The notes: generated from the sequence alone by a model not told the origin. Positions 17,185 through 26,890 are shown, numbered from the stretch's first letter. The stretch: 64,000 bases of DNA from RUG11237 sp050874665 (GCA_050874665.1 JBNMLC010000005.1:87463-151462); one strand, 5' to 3'. Numbers and translations are program-made.

Positions 17185-17574
17185 TTACTGTTCCTTTATA
17201 CTTTCAATGGCATTCTCTACCTCAGGATTTTCTTTTTCTTCCGGATTCTCTTTTCCTGTAAATTTATTAATTACATCTGGAACCATATCCAAAATCTTTG
17301 TTACCGCATCCTGATTTTTTATATTTACCAATTTTGTTTGTCCATTTTGAATCACTAAAACAGCACTCGGCGACATTTTTCCACCCATTCCACCAGTACC
17401 TCTGTTTTTCTTGTCCTCACTAAAAGCACCTGCTCCAACGCCAAAAGAAACGTCTACCAACGGTAAAATAATGGTATCTCCTACCGTAATTGCATCTCCT
17501 ACCACCGTCTTTGACGAAATAAAGCTGTCCATCCCCTTAAATAACGATTCTACTGTTGTACTGAAATCTGCCAT
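17185..17574 (-). CDS. ytfJ: GerW family sporulation protein (YtfJ-like)
   Basis: 129 aa. The family core is visible: TVVGDAITVGDTIILPLVDVSFGVGAG (split across residues 23-50), a glycine-rich loop, then SPSAVLVIQNGQ. GerW (YtfJ) is required for germination with some nutrient germinants in B. subtilis. The E/N/P-rich tail after about residue 105 is poorly conserved. It directly follows a DUF2953 gene, as ytfJ follows ytfI in Bacillus. Excellent ribosome binding site (AGGAGGAG). The presence of this pair implies a spore former. Confidence 0.9.
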   Translation of the reverse strand: MADFSTTVESLFKGMDSFISSKTVVGDAITVGDTIILPLVDVSFGVGAGAFSEDKKNRGTGGMGGKMSPSAVLVIQNGQTKLVNIKNQDAVTKILDMVPDVINKFTGKENPEEKENPEVENAIESIKEQ

Positions 17575-17585
17575 AATAACTCCTC

Positions 17586-18572
17586 CTATTTTCTAAATTT
17601 TTCTATCATTTTTCTTATATACTTGTTTTTATATGCCCGCCATGCCGTCAATAGCATAACATAACATTGTACTCTTCCTTTAATATATATATTGCCTTCT
17701 AAGCATACTTGCTCAAAATCAGGCACTACCTCCAATTGGTATCCATAAAACGGATAGATTATACTAAGCATAGCCAGTATTTCTCCTGTCAAAGCTGGAT
17801 CTTCTGTACCAAAATGTACATACGCATCTGCTCTGTCGGGTTTTAACTGCCGCACCAGATACTTTTTTTGCTCGTTTAAAAACTTCAACGAACCTTTTAG
17901 TTCCTCACTGCTCACAAATTGCTTGAATTTCTCATATCCCGAACAGATTTCCTTTATTTTATCATATATTTTATAAAAAGTGAATTTAAGTTTTCTTATT
18001 TTATCCAAAAATAGCTGAACCATCGTTTTCTTTTTTGCAGCGGACTTCGTCTGTGGATTTTCTTTCGGTTCTTCTTCTGCTTTTTCTTTTGGTTTTGATT
18101 CTTCTTCTGGTTCTTCTTTTGGTTTTTCTTCCGGTTCTTCTTTCGGTTCTTCTTGGGGGCTTTCTTTCGGTTCCTCTGTCCTTATCTCATGATTTCTTTC
18201 CGGAAATTTTTCCGATAAAACGTTTTTCTTCGTAGGATTTTCGAATCGTTCCGCTTTTTTCTGTATAGAATTATTATTACTGTTTTCTTTTATTTTATGC
18301 TTTTTTTCTACTCTGGGAAACACCTGAAAAAACAGTAACTTTACCGAATATGCCACCCCACTTTTACTCCCAAACTCAACGCGCACACGAACTATATGAA
18401 AAAGCCAGCTTAAGTATAAGCATCCGCTTGCTTTCTCTGCACTTTTCTCTGCTTTCACCTGATATTGAATCGGAAGAAACAAAAAAATTCCTATCAGCAG
18501 AACAAGCAAGGCAAGTATGGATAGCAATATGATTCCAATAATTTTTAATATGGTTAGAATTATTCCTGCCAT
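17586..18572 (-). CDS. DUF2953 membrane protein (YtfI-like) with acidic repeat linker
   Basis: 328 aa. One strong N-terminal membrane helix (residues 4-34) is followed by the VRVRVEFGSKSGVAYSVKLLF strand region of DUF2953. Residues 130-180 form a low-complexity stretch built from EEPKE / EEPEEKPKEE units. The conserved C-terminal part follows, with DAYVHFGTEDPALTGEILA. It lies 11 nt before gerW, the ytfI-ytfJ order of Bacillus, so a role in the spore or its membrane is inferred. The linker is far longer than in Bacillus YtfI as I remember it. Confidence 0.82.
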   Translation of the reverse strand: MAGIILTILKIIGIILLSILALLVLLIGIFLFLPIQYQVKAEKSAEKASGCLYLSWLFHIVRVRVEFGSKSGVAYSVKLLFFQVFPRVEKKHKIKENSNNNSIQKKAERFENPTKKNVLSEKFPERNHEIRTEEPKESPQEEPKEEPEEKPKEEPEEESKPKEKAEEEPKENPQTKSAAKKKTMVQLFLDKIRKLKFTFYKIYDKIKEICSGYEKFKQFVSSEELKGSLKFLNEQKKYLVRQLKPDRADAYVHFGTEDPALTGEILAMLSIIYPFYGYQLEVVPDFEQVCLEGNIYIKGRVQCYVMLLTAWRAYKNKYIRKMIEKFRK

Positions 18573-18573
18573 G

Positions 18574-18903
18574 TTACACTCCCATTTTATTTTGAAAATA
18601 CTCGCGTATGCGCATTCCTTTTGTTTCCGTTAACACATCAGATACAATCGTTTCTACTAATTTCAAAGCTTCGTCATATCCAACTGCAATTCCAACAATA
18701 CAAGTAGTCGTATCATTATAATGTTTTTGTAAAAGTTCGGAAGAATTTATAATTTCCAATTGATTATTTTCAAACTTCGGAATTGTAATAAGATAAGTAT
18801 TGATCAATCCTGCCTTATGCGTCACCTTCCACACAATTTTATAACGCGACTTTTTAGCATTTTCGCCCATATACAATTTTCTATACCATTTAATACGCTT
18901 CAT
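18574..18903 (-). CDS. Conserved hypothetical protein, 109 aa
   Basis: No family recognised. Chosen start is the ATG at 18903 (MKRIKWYRKLYMG); the frame runs open to 18963 but no start there has a ribosome binding site. The first 45 residues are very basic, then comes a soluble alpha/beta pattern ending in a helix-rich part (GYDEALKLVETIVSDVL). The stop overlaps the spacing of the next gene: the DUF2953 ATG is one base downstream, so the two are probably coupled. The context suggests an accessory to the DUF2953/GerW pair, but no function can be given. Confidence 0.6.
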   Translation of the reverse strand: MKRIKWYRKLYMGENAKKSRYKIVWKVTHKAGLINTYLITIPKFENNQLEIINSSELLQKHYNDTTTCIVGIAVGYDEALKLVETIVSDVLTETKGMRIREYFQNKMGV

Positions 18904-19005
18904 ATTTTCCAACCAATCCCCTATGAACAGACAGACCGAGCAGATATATGCTCGGTCCTCCACTGCAATTCATAACAACATAATGTGTACTTTTTCTTCT
19001 TTCCG

Positions 19006-19458
19006 CTAAAAGTATTTACGACTGCCCCATAAATTACAGCGCTTCAGTTCAAGATATTCATTGTATGCCTTCTCAAGAATCTGCTTTTCGTTAGCAAATT
19101 TTAAAAGATGATACGCCTCATGATACTTATAATATCCTGAATCCTCAAAATATTCTTCTCGTTGCGGCTTACTGTAATAGCTGTCTGCCATCATAAGATA
19201 CCAGTGTACATCCTTTTCAACCACATCCTCCGGCACGCTGAAAGAATACTGACTTTTTCCAACATACTTAATAATCTGGGCATGTACACCTGTTTCTTCT
19301 AAGACTTCCCTTGTTGCGGTATCCTTGTACTCCTCGTCTTTCTCAACAGTACCTTTTGGCAGAACCCAGCCTTCATACTTATTTTTAAAATTCTTATATA
19401 ACAATAAAATTTTTCCTCTAAATATGACCACACCGCCACAGCTCGTTGCTTCTATCAT
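19006..19458 (-). CDS. Nudix hydrolase
   Basis: 150 aa from the ATG at 19458 with GGAGG nine bases upstream; the frame stays open to 19539 but that part is not needed. The Nudix box is complete (about residues 36-58): GTVEKDEEYKDTATREVLEE followed by TGV. The preceding WVLPKG fits dinucleotide polyphosphate or NDP-sugar hydrolases of the MutT type. The substrate is not determinable. It lies between the PBP gene and the small hypothetical gene on the same strand. Confidence 0.85.
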   Translation of the reverse strand: MIEATSCGGVVIFRGKILLLYKNFKNKYEGWVLPKGTVEKDEEYKDTATREVLEETGVHAQIIKYVGKSQYSFSVPEDVVEKDVHWYLMMADSYYSKPQREEYFEDSGYYKYHEAYHLLKFANEKQILEKAYNEYLELKRCNLWGSRKYF

Positions 19459-19580
19459 TGCAATTCCTCCTGTATCTATCGGCTTATCCACCGATGGTGT
19501 GTCCTCAAAAATGTGGCTCTCCACGACTAAAGACTGCAATAAGTATAACGCTTTTTATATGCTAAGTCAATGAATTTACT

Positions 19581-21122
19581 TTATTCATTTGTAAAATATT
19601 CTGAAAATAATTTTCTTGCAATGGGAACTGCATATTCACTTCCAGAACCAGCTCCCTCCACAATAATTGTTGTTACAATTGTTTTTCCGCCAGCCTCTGC
19701 AAACCCTGTAAACCATGAATGGCTTTGTCCCTTTTCATTATTATATTCCGCAGAACCCGTTTTTCCATATGCGGTATATGCACTGGTTGAAAGCTTTGAA
19801 CCTGTTCCTTCTGTGACTGTTGCCCGCATAAACTCTTTCAAGAGTTCTGTTTCCTTCTCACTCATTATGGTACATGATTTTTTTGGAGAATATTCTTTTA
19901 CAATATCGCCTTCATAATTTTCCACAGAATCAATCAAATATGGTTTCATAAGTACTCCATTATTTGCAATAGCCGAGGTAATCATCGCCATATGCAACGG
20001 CGTCATTTGTGTTTTGCCCTGACCAATTGCCGTCTGCATCACCTCATCGGTATCCGAAGCTTTATTAATGGAAACACTGCTCTGCTTATAAGAAAACGGC
20101 AGTGAAAGTTTTTGATCAAACAAAAGACTTTCACAAGTTTTTTCAAATTCTCCCTTATCCAGACTTAATCCTATATTAGCAAAAGAAGAATTACACGATT
20201 TTGCAAAAGATGTTTTTAAATCAATCAGTCCATGTACACTATTGTGATAACAGTTTATTTTTACATTGTCTTTAGTGATACTTCCCGTACATTCAAACTG
20301 ATATGATTCCGGACTGCTATTCTGTCTTATATACGCCAATGTAGTAATAATTTTAAATGTAGACCCCGGTGGATAAACTCCATGTGTCACACGATTCAAC
20401 AACCGGCTCTCGCCAGACGTGTCTGCAACCAACGCTTCCCACGAACTATCCATTTTATTCGGATCGTAATCCGGTTTTGACACCATTGCAAGAATTTTGC
20501 CAGTTTCCGGTTCCATAACGATGACTGCGCCACGATAATTCCCAAGTGCACTATATGCTGTTTTCTGTAAGTTTAAATCCAATGTCGTGACCACATTGTC
20601 GCCAATATTTTTTTCTCCCTTAAGAGTATTTTTTACTCTTTCAAAAATAAAAGCGTTCGAACGAAGCAATGTAAAATTAGCATTGGATTCAATTCCTGAC
20701 TTTCCCTTTGCAGAATATCCTACCACATGTGCAAATATGTTTTCATACGGATAATATCGGCTTTCTGTTCCGTCCCATGCCACTTGCGTTTCTGCCAATA
20801 CTTCTTTTTTATTAGATAAGATTTTTCCCCGCACAACTTTGTTCGAAAAGATATCCTGCCTTTTATTATAGGAGCTATTAATGACCTCCGGACTTTTTAC
20901 TGCCTGGTAGTAAACTGTATAGCCCATCATTGCAACAAACACAGCTACGAAAATATAAGTCACAAACATTAGCTGCCTTCTATTGTCCTGTTTTTTATTG
21001 TCAACAAAATAATCCTCATTGGCATAATCATCATAATTCTCAATATACAAATCATAATCCTGATTATCATTTCTAGAATTCTTTTTTTTATTCTTATTCA
21101 TTAAAAAAGACGGAGTTTTCAT
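19581..21122 (-). CDS. Class B penicillin-binding protein (transpeptidase), PbpA type
   Basis: 513 aa from the ATG at 21122 (GGAGG nine bases before). An N-terminal cytoplasmic tail rich in N, D and K comes first, then one membrane helix (about 50-70), a short pedestal and the transpeptidase domain. The active-site motifs are S254-TFK, S309-CN and K454-TG. The pedestal is shorter than in FtsI or MrdA, as in actinobacterial PbpA. The start lies one base after the stop of the SEDS gene. Together they would polymerise and cross-link peptidoglycan, perhaps in division or sporulation. Confidence 0.9.
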   Translation of the reverse strand: MKTPSFLMNKNKKKNSRNDNQDYDLYIENYDDYANEDYFVDNKKQDNRRQLMFVTYIFVAVFVAMMGYTVYYQAVKSPEVINSSYNKRQDIFSNKVVRGKILSNKKEVLAETQVAWDGTESRYYPYENIFAHVVGYSAKGKSGIESNANFTLLRSNAFIFERVKNTLKGEKNIGDNVVTTLDLNLQKTAYSALGNYRGAVIVMEPETGKILAMVSKPDYDPNKMDSSWEALVADTSGESRLLNRVTHGVYPPGSTFKIITTLAYIRQNSSPESYQFECTGSITKDNVKINCYHNSVHGLIDLKTSFAKSCNSSFANIGLSLDKGEFEKTCESLLFDQKLSLPFSYKQSSVSINKASDTDEVMQTAIGQGKTQMTPLHMAMITSAIANNGVLMKPYLIDSVENYEGDIVKEYSPKKSCTIMSEKETELLKEFMRATVTEGTGSKLSTSAYTAYGKTGSAEYNNEKGQSHSWFTGFAEAGGKTIVTTIIVEGAGSGSEYAVPIARKLFSEYFTNE

Positions 21123-21123
21123 A

Positions 21124-22455
21124 TTAGTAAACCTCCTTTTTACGTTTTTTTGATGTTTTCGCCTTTTGCGATGTATATATTCCTTGTACAATTGCAAATA
21201 TAATCATTGTGCTAAAACAGGAGCTTCCACCATAACTTATCAATGGCAGTGTTACTCCGGTAGAAGGAATAAATTTCACTGCACCTCCTATCGTTAAAAA
21301 TGTTTGAAAACCAAATACACAGGCAAGCCCCGTAGTACACAAACAATAAAACTCATCTTTCACCTGCATTGCAATATAAATAAACATAATAAAACAACTT
21401 ACATAAATCAAAATTGTACACAGTGCAAACAAAAGCCCCAATTCTTCTGATATCGCAGAAAAAATAAAATCTTCTTCCACCACCGGAATTAATTTTGGAT
21501 ACCCCTGATACAAGCCCATTCCAAACCAGCCTCCGGTACCTATGGCAAACAATGACTGTGTCACCTGGTATCCCTCATTATCGATTACGCTGAATGGGTC
21601 CGTAAACGCCAATACACGTACACGCACATGATGAAACAGAAAATAGGCAGCAACGGCGGCAACACAGCCAAGCAGCGTTCCACTCAGAAGATACAGTACT
21701 CTATGTGTCGCAATAAAAAGCATGAACAAATAGGCAACAAAAAATATTAGTGCACTTCCCAAGTCTTTTGAAACCACCAAAATAATTACATGGGCAGCCG
21801 CAAAAATGCTTGTCTGAATTACCTGATACAATTCTTTTGATTTGCAAAGCATGGAAGCAATAAAAAATACATATACAATCTTAACAAATTCTGACGGCTG
21901 TATTCCCACTCCTGCAATCTCAAAAGATAATTTTGCTCCATAAGTCACACGTCCTATAATAAACACAATGGCAAGCAAAATAATTCCTACTCCTGCATAA
22001 ACGTATGTTAAATCTTTTAAAAATGTAAGTTTTTTTATCAGGTAGGGTACAAACAATGTAATAATTGCTGAAACTACTGCAATTTCAAACTGCCTGACAG
22101 CACGCTCAAAAGAGAGTCTTGACAGCATTACAAATCCCACCATTAATAACATACACATGTGGTTAAGAAGCAACAATGACACTTTTGGATAAATCACTTT
22201 ATACAGAGCCTGTATAGCCACAAAAAAAACGACTTGTGCCAGATAAAAAACAATAAGCTCCATACTGTCCGTCTGCATAAAAATTATAAAATTCATCATA
22301 AAGTGAAGCACATAAAATATAATCTTCTGTTTCAGATACAGGAGATTTTTGGAATCTTCATCTTTTTTCGAAAAAACTCGAAATCCCCAATATGTATAAA
22401 TTCCAATCATAATAATAAAAACATATTTAGAGAGTTCTACCAGTAACTCAATCAT
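21124..22455 (-). CDS. SEDS-family peptidoglycan polymerase (FtsW/RodA/SpoVE)
   Basis: 443 aa, polytopic, about 11-12 membrane helices. SEDS signatures: GIQPSEFVKIVYV, the long extracellular loop with DPFSVIDNEGYQVTQS, a FGMGLYQG segment, and the near-terminal STGVTLPLISYGGSS. SEDS proteins are glycosyltransferases that work with a class B PBP, here encoded immediately downstream. Whether it serves elongation, division or the spore cortex cannot be told from sequence. The extra N-terminal region (about 60 aa) resembles the longer clostridial members paired with PbpA. Confidence 0.9.
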   Translation of the reverse strand: MIELLVELSKYVFIIMIGIYTYWGFRVFSKKDEDSKNLLYLKQKIIFYVLHFMMNFIIFMQTDSMELIVFYLAQVVFFVAIQALYKVIYPKVSLLLLNHMCMLLMVGFVMLSRLSFERAVRQFEIAVVSAIITLFVPYLIKKLTFLKDLTYVYAGVGIILLAIVFIIGRVTYGAKLSFEIAGVGIQPSEFVKIVYVFFIASMLCKSKELYQVIQTSIFAAAHVIILVVSKDLGSALIFFVAYLFMLFIATHRVLYLLSGTLLGCVAAVAAYFLFHHVRVRVLAFTDPFSVIDNEGYQVTQSLFAIGTGGWFGMGLYQGYPKLIPVVEEDFIFSAISEELGLLFALCTILIYVSCFIMFIYIAMQVKDEFYCLCTTGLACVFGFQTFLTIGGAVKFIPSTGVTLPLISYGGSSCFSTMIIFAIVQGIYTSQKAKTSKKRKKEVY

Positions 22456-22479
22456 CTTCTTTATCCTCCCTGAAATGAC

Positions 22480-24672
22480 TTACTCTACACCCTTTTTCAA
22501 ATGACCTCTGGTAAATTCTGCAAATAGCGTTTCTTCTCCTGCACTATTTTTATCTGCAAACGCTTTTGCTATCTCATATACTTCCTTTCCGTTTTCCTTT
22601 GAAAACATCAGGCGAATGGCCATAGGATTTATGTTAGCTATGCTTCTTTGTGCACCAAGCAATGACAACGGAACGCCATTTCTTATTAAATTATAGCAGT
22701 AGTCACAATAATTTTTTACATAAAAGTTCTTTTTATATCTGTCTTTTAAAATGAGCAGCTTTCCACTTTTCCTGTCACAACCGGAAATTGTTTTATTCAC
22801 ACACTGAGCTGAAACCATAAACGGAATGTGACCGTACACCGTAAGTATTTCCGTTCCCGTACTTACTGCCTTTAATTCATATTCATTTAACTCTAATGGT
22901 AATGTAGTGATTGTCACACCGTTATTTTTTAAAAAGCGTTCTGCTTCCCTGTTAAATGTGTAGAGATTATAATCACTTATAATCTTTCCTGCATAGCTCT
23001 GCTTTTTTAACCAGACAAGACTTTCTAAGTTTCGAATCACGATTCCATCCATAGGAAGTGAAAGCAGTTCTCTTGCATACTTTGAAAAGCTCTGTTGCGT
23101 AGCCTTGCGGAAAATAGCAGGCATATAATAATAAACTTTTTTTCTTGCCTGTTTTACTTTTTCCATACTTGTACCCATTTTTCTCAAATATTCTTTCCAG
23201 TCATTAATTGAAAACAAAGAGCTGTCAATATAGACCACTTGAATTTCTTTTATACGCAAAACACTATCCAACTGTTCCTGCGTCTCGACAGAAGCATGAA
23301 TCTGCAATTCCATAGTTTCATTTTTTTCTTTGATGTTATCTGTTTTGCAAAACATTTTGGGTGTTTTCCGTCTATAAGGACTAAGCATGGCATTTTCAAG
23401 TTCTGCCAATGCTTTTCTTCGCAATTCATTCACTGCCTGAAGCGGTACAAATATATCTGAATCCATCTGTATTTCTAACTGTTCAAATTGAAAATAGGTT
23501 CCCCCTGTTTTCTTCATTTGCTTTTCCAGCCGCTCTTTTCCTAACGGCTGATTTTTTGCCTGTTCCACAATCATACCAACAACAGAAACGATTGTAGCAT
23601 TTGAAGTAATACTTAATTCCAGAGGCTGACCTTTAAACACCTTTAAGGTTCCGGAAATATTATGTTTTCTTGTATTAGCAATATACTTTTCCTTCAGCCC
23701 CTGAAACAATGCTTCTTCTCCCGAAACATAAGCAGGATTTTCCAGTGTAATCATATTTTTTCCATTGTGTTGTTTATAATACCCTGCAGAATTTCCGCTT
23801 CGACTGTATAACTGCAATAATCGTTCTTTGTCTTTCGGATCTACTCGAAATGAATCCGGATTTTTTTTGTATAAATCAATATACTTTCTGTATATTTCTA
23901 CAACTCCTGCTGCATATTCCGGGCGCTTCATGCGACCTTCTATCTTAAAAGATGTAATTCCCGCCTGCACAAATTCCGGAATATAATCTATGGTCATCAT
24001 ATCTTTTAAGCTTAATGGGTATATAGCTTTCGAAGCATTGATTGCCTTATTTCCTTCATATGTATTATATGGAAGTCTGCACGGCTGTGCGCACCTTCCA
24101 CGATTTCCACTTCGTCCTCCTAAAAAGCTGCTAAAAAGGCATTGTCCTGAGTAGCAGTAACAAATTGCTCCATGCACAAAGCATTCTATTTCCGCAGAAA
24201 CATTATGACAAATATTTTCTACCTCTTGCATGGATAACTCTCTCGCAAGTACCACACGCTTCGCGCCCTGCTCTTCTAAGAATTTTGCTCCATCTAATCC
24301 TGTGATTGTCATCTGCGTACTAGCATGAATCGGCAAGTCGGGAAAATATTCCTTTATAAACGAAAGTACACCAAAATCCTGGACAATAACTGCATCTAAT
24401 CCTGCTTCATAGTAAGTCTTTACATAATCATACAGTTCACCCTGAAGTTCATTTTCTTTCAAAAGTGTATTGATGGTCATATATACTTTTTTCCCCTGCA
24501 TATGTGCATAATGGATGCCTGATATCAGCATGTCTTCCTTAGGATTATCTGCATATGCTCTGGCTCCAAACTTTTTACCACCGATATAAACTGCATCGGC
24601 TCCTGCATTGATTGCTGCCACAAGACCTTCATAAGAACCAGCCGGTGCCAGCAATTCTACTTCGTTTTTCAT
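22480..24672 (-). CDS. Peptidase U32 family protein with DUF3656 domain
   Basis: 730 aa. N-terminal U32 barrel (LLAPAGSYEGLVAAINAGAD), with the U32 signature in ECFVHGAICYCYSGQC and the cysteine cluster CAQPCRLPY that likely binds an iron-sulfur cluster. The long C-terminal part matches the collagenase-like DUF3656 arrangement. Several U32 proteins are now known to act in RNA hydroxylation (RlhA, TrhP) rather than proteolysis, so the peptidase label may be wrong. AAGGAG seven bases before ATG. It lies upstream of the SEDS-PBP pair and downstream of the zapA terminator. Confidence 0.85.
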   Translation of the reverse strand: MKNEVELLAPAGSYEGLVAAINAGADAVYIGGKKFGARAYADNPKEDMLISGIHYAHMQGKKVYMTINTLLKENELQGELYDYVKTYYEAGLDAVIVQDFGVLSFIKEYFPDLPIHASTQMTITGLDGAKFLEEQGAKRVVLARELSMQEVENICHNVSAEIECFVHGAICYCYSGQCLFSSFLGGRSGNRGRCAQPCRLPYNTYEGNKAINASKAIYPLSLKDMMTIDYIPEFVQAGITSFKIEGRMKRPEYAAGVVEIYRKYIDLYKKNPDSFRVDPKDKERLLQLYSRSGNSAGYYKQHNGKNMITLENPAYVSGEEALFQGLKEKYIANTRKHNISGTLKVFKGQPLELSITSNATIVSVVGMIVEQAKNQPLGKERLEKQMKKTGGTYFQFEQLEIQMDSDIFVPLQAVNELRRKALAELENAMLSPYRRKTPKMFCKTDNIKEKNETMELQIHASVETQEQLDSVLRIKEIQVVYIDSSLFSINDWKEYLRKMGTSMEKVKQARKKVYYYMPAIFRKATQQSFSKYARELLSLPMDGIVIRNLESLVWLKKQSYAGKIISDYNLYTFNREAERFLKNNGVTITTLPLELNEYELKAVSTGTEILTVYGHIPFMVSAQCVNKTISGCDRKSGKLLILKDRYKKNFYVKNYCDYCYNLIRNGVPLSLLGAQRSIANINPMAIRLMFSKENGKEVYEIAKAFADKNSAGEETLFAEFTRGHLKKGVE

Positions 24673-24729
24673 TTCCTGCTCCTTCTATTTCTATTTCAGT
24701 TCTATTAAGTTCTTAATCTGTTATGAAAG

Positions 24730-24751
24730 AAAAAAGCTGTCATAAGACAGC
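24730..24751 (-). terminator. Terminator of zapA
   Basis: GCTGTC (24746-24751 on minus) and GACAGC (24736-24741) form a six-pair stem with a four-base loop, followed by TTTTTT. It ends two bases beyond the zapA stop codon. Confidence 0.85.
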
Positions 24752-24752
24752 C

Positions 24753-25175
24753 TTATTCTTCGTCCAGCAATTCCTTATAATCTTCCAGTTCAGTTTCTAC
24801 TTTAATCATCTGTTGCTGCATATTGCTTACTTCTTCTCTAAGTTCCGCAATTGTTTTCTCATCAGATTCAACTTTAATCTGTGCTGAAATTAATTCATGC
24901 TTTAAATCGTAAATTTCTTTATCTTTTGTTTCAATTTCCATTTCTAAAATATCCAACTGCTTTTTTGCCTTAAAATAATCATCTGCAATATTCAACTCTG
25001 TTAATGTTGCCTGAATATCATAAGGTTGCTTTAAAAAATTTTCTGATTCTTTCATTTCGTTCAGCTTGCCATTTATATATGCGGCTACTCGCTGCAAATA
25101 TTCTTCGCTTTCATAACCGCTTAACGTAAAGATTTTTCCACCTATCAAAACCTGTGCATTTGTCTTTTCTGCCAT
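24753..25175 (-). CDS. zapA: Cell division protein ZapA
   Basis: 140 aa. The N-terminal ZapA globular domain is visible (VLIGGKIFTLSGYESEEYLQRVAAYINGKL), followed by a long coiled coil from residue 65 to the end with regular E/K/L heptads. ZapA binds FtsZ and bundles protofilaments at the division site. The coiled coil is longer than in E. coli ZapA (109 aa). It has its own consensus promoter and a terminator, so it is transcribed alone, just downstream of ruvB. Confidence 0.9.
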   Translation of the reverse strand: MAEKTNAQVLIGGKIFTLSGYESEEYLQRVAAYINGKLNEMKESENFLKQPYDIQATLTELNIADDYFKAKKQLDILEMEIETKDKEIYDLKHELISAQIKVESDEKTIAELREEVSNMQQQMIKVETELEDYKELLDEE

Positions 25176-25203
25176 ACTCTGCCTCCTAACATTTCTTCTA
25201 ACA

Positions 25204-25232
25204 AGTATACGCTATCCCTTTAAGACAGTCAA
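25204..25232 (-). promoter_or_regulatory. Promoter of zapA
   Basis: Minus strand TTGACT (25227-25232), 17-base spacer, TATACT (25204-25209), 28 nt before the start codon and directly after the ruvB stop. Confidence 0.85.
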
Positions 25233-25243
25233 GAAAATGATTG

Positions 25244-26236
25244 TTAAAGTTCCAATCCCAAATGCCTGTATGCCAAATCCGTCACTCTTCTTCCTTTCGG
25301 TGTTCTGGCCAGTAATCCATTTTTAATCAGATACGGTTCATAAACTTCCTCTATTGTTCCCGAATCCTCACCAATTGCTGCTGCTAAAGTATCCAATCCT
25401 ACAGGACCACCATTAAATTTTTCTATCACAGTAAGCAGAATATTTCTGTCTACGTGATCCAGTCCAAGCTTATCTACGTCAAGCAAATCTAAAGCGAAAT
25501 TCGCAGCTTCGCTAGTAATTACTCCATCATATTTGACCTGTGCAAAATCCCTGACACGTCGAAGCAGACGATTTGCAAGTCTTGGAGTTCCACGGGAACG
25601 TCTTGCCATTTCTACTGCTCCTTTTTCTTCTATTCCAACATTTAAAAGTTCTGCTGATCTTAATATAATTGTAGTAAGCTCTTCTGTAGAATAAAATTCC
25701 AATTTGCTTACCACCCCAAAGCGATCTCTTAATGGTGCTGTCAAAAGTCCCGCTCTGGTGGTTGCCCCCACTAAAGTAAATTTCGGTAAGTCCAACCGGA
25801 TAGAACGTGCTCCGGCACCTTTTCCTATCATAATATCTATGGCATAATCTTCCATAGCGGGGTACAATACTTCCTCGACCTGGCGATTTAATCGGTGGAT
25901 TTCATCTACGAACAATAAGTCCCCCTCTTGAAGATTGTTAAGAATTGCTGCCATCTCTCCCGGCTTTTCTATGGCCGGTCCAGAGGTAATCTTCAAATTA
26001 ACTCCCATCTCATTCGCAATAATCCCTGCCAGTGTTGTCTTTCCCAAGCCCGGAGGTCCGTAAAACAGCACATGATCTAACGCTTCTTTTCTTTGTTTTG
26101 CCGCCTCAATATATATTTTCAGAGTTTCTTTTGCTTTCGCCTGCCCGATGTATTCTTCTAACGTCTGAGGTCTTAAACTGCCTTCTATCCTTTTATCTTC
26201 TTCTAATATGTCGGTGGTTATGATTCTCTTTGCCAT
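25244..26236 (-). CDS. ruvB: Holliday junction branch migration ATPase RuvB
   Basis: 330 aa, full length. RuvB motifs: SLRPQTLEEYIGQ, Walker A YGPPGLGKTTLA, Walker B LLFVDEIHRL, GATTRAGLLTAPLRDRFG (sensor and arginine finger region), and the C-terminal winged helix with YEPYLIKNGLLARTPKGR. It drives branch migration with RuvA, encoded nine bases upstream. AGGAG six bases before the ATG. Confidence 0.97.
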   Translation of the reverse strand: MAKRIITTDILEEDKRIEGSLRPQTLEEYIGQAKAKETLKIYIEAAKQRKEALDHVLFYGPPGLGKTTLAGIIANEMGVNLKITSGPAIEKPGEMAAILNNLQEGDLLFVDEIHRLNRQVEEVLYPAMEDYAIDIMIGKGAGARSIRLDLPKFTLVGATTRAGLLTAPLRDRFGVVSKLEFYSTEELTTIILRSAELLNVGIEEKGAVEMARRSRGTPRLANRLLRRVRDFAQVKYDGVITSEAANFALDLLDVDKLGLDHVDRNILLTVIEKFNGGPVGLDTLAAAIGEDSGTIEEVYEPYLIKNGLLARTPKGRRVTDLAYRHLGLEL

Positions 26237-26245
26237 ATCATACTC

Positions 26246-26854
26246 CTAAAAACTAATATGTTTCAAAGCAGCCTTAAGGATTGCTTCTGTATCCATGCTA
26301 CTATCTGTTTCTACACTGTTTACTGCCTTCAGGCTTTCTGAAGGAGAATACCCTAACGCAGTCAATGCCTCGATTGCTTCTGCCTTTGCGTTATTATCTC
26401 CTCCTTGTTTCAGTGTTTCACCATGACTTAATTTAGCTTCAAAAGCCTCCTCTAAGGAGATTTTATCCTTTAAATCCAAAATAATGCGACTGGCTGTCTT
26501 TGCCCCTATTCCCGGAGCCTTTGCAATTGCTTTACTGTCTCCTGCAAGTATCGCAAACCTTAGCTCATCTGGTGAAATAACATTTAATATACTAAGCGCA
26601 CCTTTTGGTCCAATTCCATTTACTGTAATGAGCAGTTGAAAGACTCTCATATCTTCCTTAGAAGGAAAACCATACAGTACCAGCGCATCCTCCTTCACGT
26701 AAAGATATGTATATAGCTTCACCTCATCTCCGACAGAACCTAAATTAGATAATGTCTGATTTGTTGCTCTTACATTCATACCCATACCTTGAACTTCAAG
26801 TGTAACTATATCTTCTTCAAAATCTGCAATCATTCCTTTTACAAAGCCTATCAT
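26246..26854 (-). CDS. ruvA: Holliday junction DNA helicase subunit RuvA
   Basis: 202 aa. N-terminal OB fold (MIGFVKGMIADFEEDIVTLE), two helix-hairpin-helix motifs (LITVNGIGPKGALSIL and KAPGIGAKTASRIILDLKDK), a flexible linker, and a C-terminal domain III (EAIEALTALGYSPSES) that contacts RuvB. AGGTGG before the ATG. It forms one unit with ruvB. No ruvC is present, as is usual in Firmicutes, which use RecU or YqgF-type alternatives. Confidence 0.97.
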   Translation of the reverse strand: MIGFVKGMIADFEEDIVTLEVQGMGMNVRATNQTLSNLGSVGDEVKLYTYLYVKEDALVLYGFPSKEDMRVFQLLITVNGIGPKGALSILNVISPDELRFAILAGDSKAIAKAPGIGAKTASRIILDLKDKISLEEAFEAKLSHGETLKQGGDNNAKAEAIEALTALGYSPSESLKAVNSVETDSSMDTEAILKAALKHISF

Positions 26855-26890
26855 TTTTCCACCTGTCTTTACTTCCTTTATTCTATGCTT

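Noticed and set aside
18035..18235. Leucine-rich plus-strand frame opposite the DUF2953 gene
   Set aside because: It is the mirror of the Glu-Pro-Lys repeat; the low complexity explains its length.
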